Position numbers and translations under genes: made by a program. DNA of 64,000 nucleotides from Linepithema humile (taxonomy: Eukaryota; Arthropoda; Insecta; Hymenoptera; Formicidae): assembly GCF_040581485.1 (NCBI RefSeq), contig NC_090128.1, forward strand, positions 1,922,001 to 1,986,000. The letters run 5' to 3'. This document shows positions 62,501 to 64,000 of this stretch, in pieces. The notes below the pieces were generated by a model, which saw only the letters and a program-made list of their open reading frames with translations, searched no databases and was not told the origin of the DNA. Every line of letters starts with the position of its first letter. The stretch's first letter is position 1.

Positions 62501-62989
62501 GGAGCTAATTGTGTGGTGAAAAATAATCGGAGATCGATGCATCCACGAATATATAATGCGATGCTGATAGAAAATTCGATATAAAATTCGATATACTTCT
62601 CTCGCGCTTTCGCCGTATAAAATTTTAAATTCGGAAAAATTTTGTTTCGATAAATTCATAAATATTCAATAACTCTTCGTCAAAATTAATCGATAAGTAT
62701 TTTTTTTGTCTCTCCTCGCGGCGTACCGAAAATAGATACAACGTTGCGCGCGATAATAATATTAAGCTCGCCGCAAGTGTGTATGCACTTCGGCCGATCC
62801 TGAGCGAGAGTAGCTGCGTGCCGCACGCTTTCGTCGATCCGCCGGGATGCATCCGATTTAATAATGATCTCGCGATTTCACGAGGCAATTTCGCAGCACA
62901 AAAGGGAGTAAATCGCCACGTGATTAGACGAACGCGCGCTTTTCCGCGCGGCTTAACCCGCTAATCGAGGAGGATACTCTCGTTTTCAG
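56551..62989. other. Dipeptidase 3'UTR and long intergenic region
   Basis: The first 200 bases hold the dipeptidase 3'UTR and an AATAAA at 56706-56711. Beyond that about 6 kb has no supported gene. A CpG-rich block at about 58980-59460, and another at 59760-60080, look like promoter or 5'UTR sequence, but no conserved exon could be defined. A CT microsatellite lies near 61670-61702. Confidence 0.45.
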
Positions 62990-63632
62990 GCCCCGACGTG
63001 GTCGCACGACGTAGAGTGCTCGCCGAGGTATGAAAATCCATAATGAAATCGTCTCAACTGCACCTTTTTTTACTGAATTTCGTTCCCCGCGGAAATTTTT
63101 ATCCTCCAATTTTTCTTTCCCGACGAATCGTTCAGCGGCAAAATTCTAAATATAGAAATCGCATGTGTGGACGATGGCGTGTCTGATGGAAATGAAAGCG
63201 TTTTGAGAGACAATCGAGCTCGCGCGATTCGTTAACAAGTTAATGTACCGTGGCCGATCCTGAAAGACGGTAAATCATTATGAAAGCGACAGCATCCGCG
63301 CTGGCGAAGTCTTGATATCCGGTAAAAGTTCGACGCGTTCATCCATTTCTTTTTTCAACTCACGAAATTCGCACGTACGAAGCTGGGCAATTCGTCTTCG
63401 CCGCGCGATTTCGTGCTTTCGAGGCCGCCGTTGTTCTTCTCGGGAGAAGAATGCCTCGCTCCCGGTGAGTCCGCGATCACAAAGGAATCGCGGCGAAGGG
63501 AGAGAGAGAGAAAAAAAAAAGTAATGTCACTCGCGCGCGTCATTCTTTCCTCATTGAATGCAAAACAGATGACTCACGGCCCGCCGTCGCAGGGAGACGA
63601 ACGTTATTAATAACAATTTCGTCCTTTTGCAG

Positions 63633-63704
63633 ATACGCCGCTGCGAGAGACTGCGCCGGGAAGGACGAGACGAGGGCGAAGGAGACGCGAAGATGAGATA
63701 TAAG
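63633..63704 (+). CDS. Possible 5' exon of a gene continuing beyond the window
   Basis: A segment with a good acceptor (cgtccttttgcag) and a good donor (AAG|GTGAGT) contains ATG at 63693, giving only four codons (MRYK) before the donor. The frame is also open through the whole exon upstream of the ATG. Another possible spliced segment lies at 62990-63027 (ttttcag ... |GTATGA). These are probably 5'UTR/first coding exons of a + strand gene whose body lies outside the window. The product cannot be told. Confidence 0.3.
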
Positions 63705-63926
63705 GTGAGTCTCTTCTTCGCCCGCACCTACGTCCGTCGTTCGCCGAACGGCATATAGAGATGAGCGTGTCGAGACGGGGATAGTCTCAAGATTTAAGTG
63801 CCTTTGTGCGCCGACAGTCTCGTCATTGAAATTCAGCTACCTATTCTTTAACCAATTTCATGGCAGTTTTTCCTCTTGCGTAATTGTCATGTTCTGCGAT
63901 CATTACTTGGAATTATTTACTTCGAA

Positions 63927-63979
63927 AAATGTGTACGCAATTCTTGTGCAACGTAATTGCACAAGAATTGTACACATTT
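63927..63979. repeat. Near-perfect hairpin at the window edge
   Basis: Arms of about 24 bases (aaatgtgtacgcaattcttg followed by tgcaa, and ttgcacaagaattgtacaca followed by ttt) pair with one unpaired base around a 5-base loop (cgtaa). Confidence 0.85.
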
Positions 63980-64000
63980 CTGCATAGACAGATTCTTATC

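Overview
The window is eukaryotic nuclear DNA from an insect, most likely a hymenopteran and plausibly an ant. The evidence is AT-rich intergenic DNA with GC/CpG-rich promoter islands, spliced genes with short GT-AG introns, a short run of the insect telomere unit TTAGG, and protein families typical of insects: an insect-type CUB serine protease, a DUF4789-like secreted protein, and a membrane dipeptidase with an N-terminal anchor. The species is an inference. I see no bacterial operons, CRISPR arrays, rRNA, tRNA or viral genes.

Layout, left to right: (1) 541-1997 (-) BPNT1, 3'(2'),5'-bisphosphate nucleotidase. (2) 3230-4775 (+) mitochondrial transcription factor B2. (3) 5738-6441 (+) small secreted Cys-rich DUF4789-like protein with an internal duplication. 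(4) 7483-8238 (-) TMEM179-like four-pass membrane protein. (5) 9739-20073 (+) complete 16-exon ATG2, an autophagy lipid-transfer protein of about 2,097 aa. (6) 21043-~22853 (-) CUB-domain trypsin-like serine protease. (7) 24262-24656 (-) uncertain two-exon ORF. (8) 27797-40035 (-) FBXO25/32 (atrogin-type) F-box protein, with a 10.4 kb first intron. (9) 42325-45556 (+) ITPRID/KRAP-like IP3-receptor-interacting protein, first coding exon not found. (10) 49021-51343 (-) acidic nuclear-type protein of unrecognised family. (11) 52020-56550 (+) M19 membrane dipeptidase. (12) a possible 5' exon of another gene near 63.6 kb.

Eight of these genes form four head-to-head pairs with promoters between them: BPNT1/mtTFB2, TMEM179/ATG2, FBXO25-32/ITPRID-like, and acidic protein/dipeptidase. 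They are mostly housekeeping or regulatory genes of unrelated pathways (sulfur/PAP metabolism, mtDNA transcription, autophagy, ubiquitin ligation, Ca2+ signalling, peptide hydrolysis), so nothing suggests a functional cluster.

I found no new multi-gene system. The most notable items are several large inverted repeats (a near-perfect ~400 bp palindrome bounded by TTAA inside an ATG2 intron, a second compound one in the FBXO intron, a third near 23.5-23.9 kb), an in-frame duplication of an exon/intron junction in the DUF4789-like gene, a GC-AG intron in ATG2, conservation of the ATG2 LIR-like FCIL motif behind an Asp run, a Cys-rich knot in the ITPRID-like protein, and the unrecognised conserved-looking C-terminal domain of the acidic nuclear protein. 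Exon boundaries were set by hand from splice consensus, reading-phase consistency and remembered family features; no search was run.
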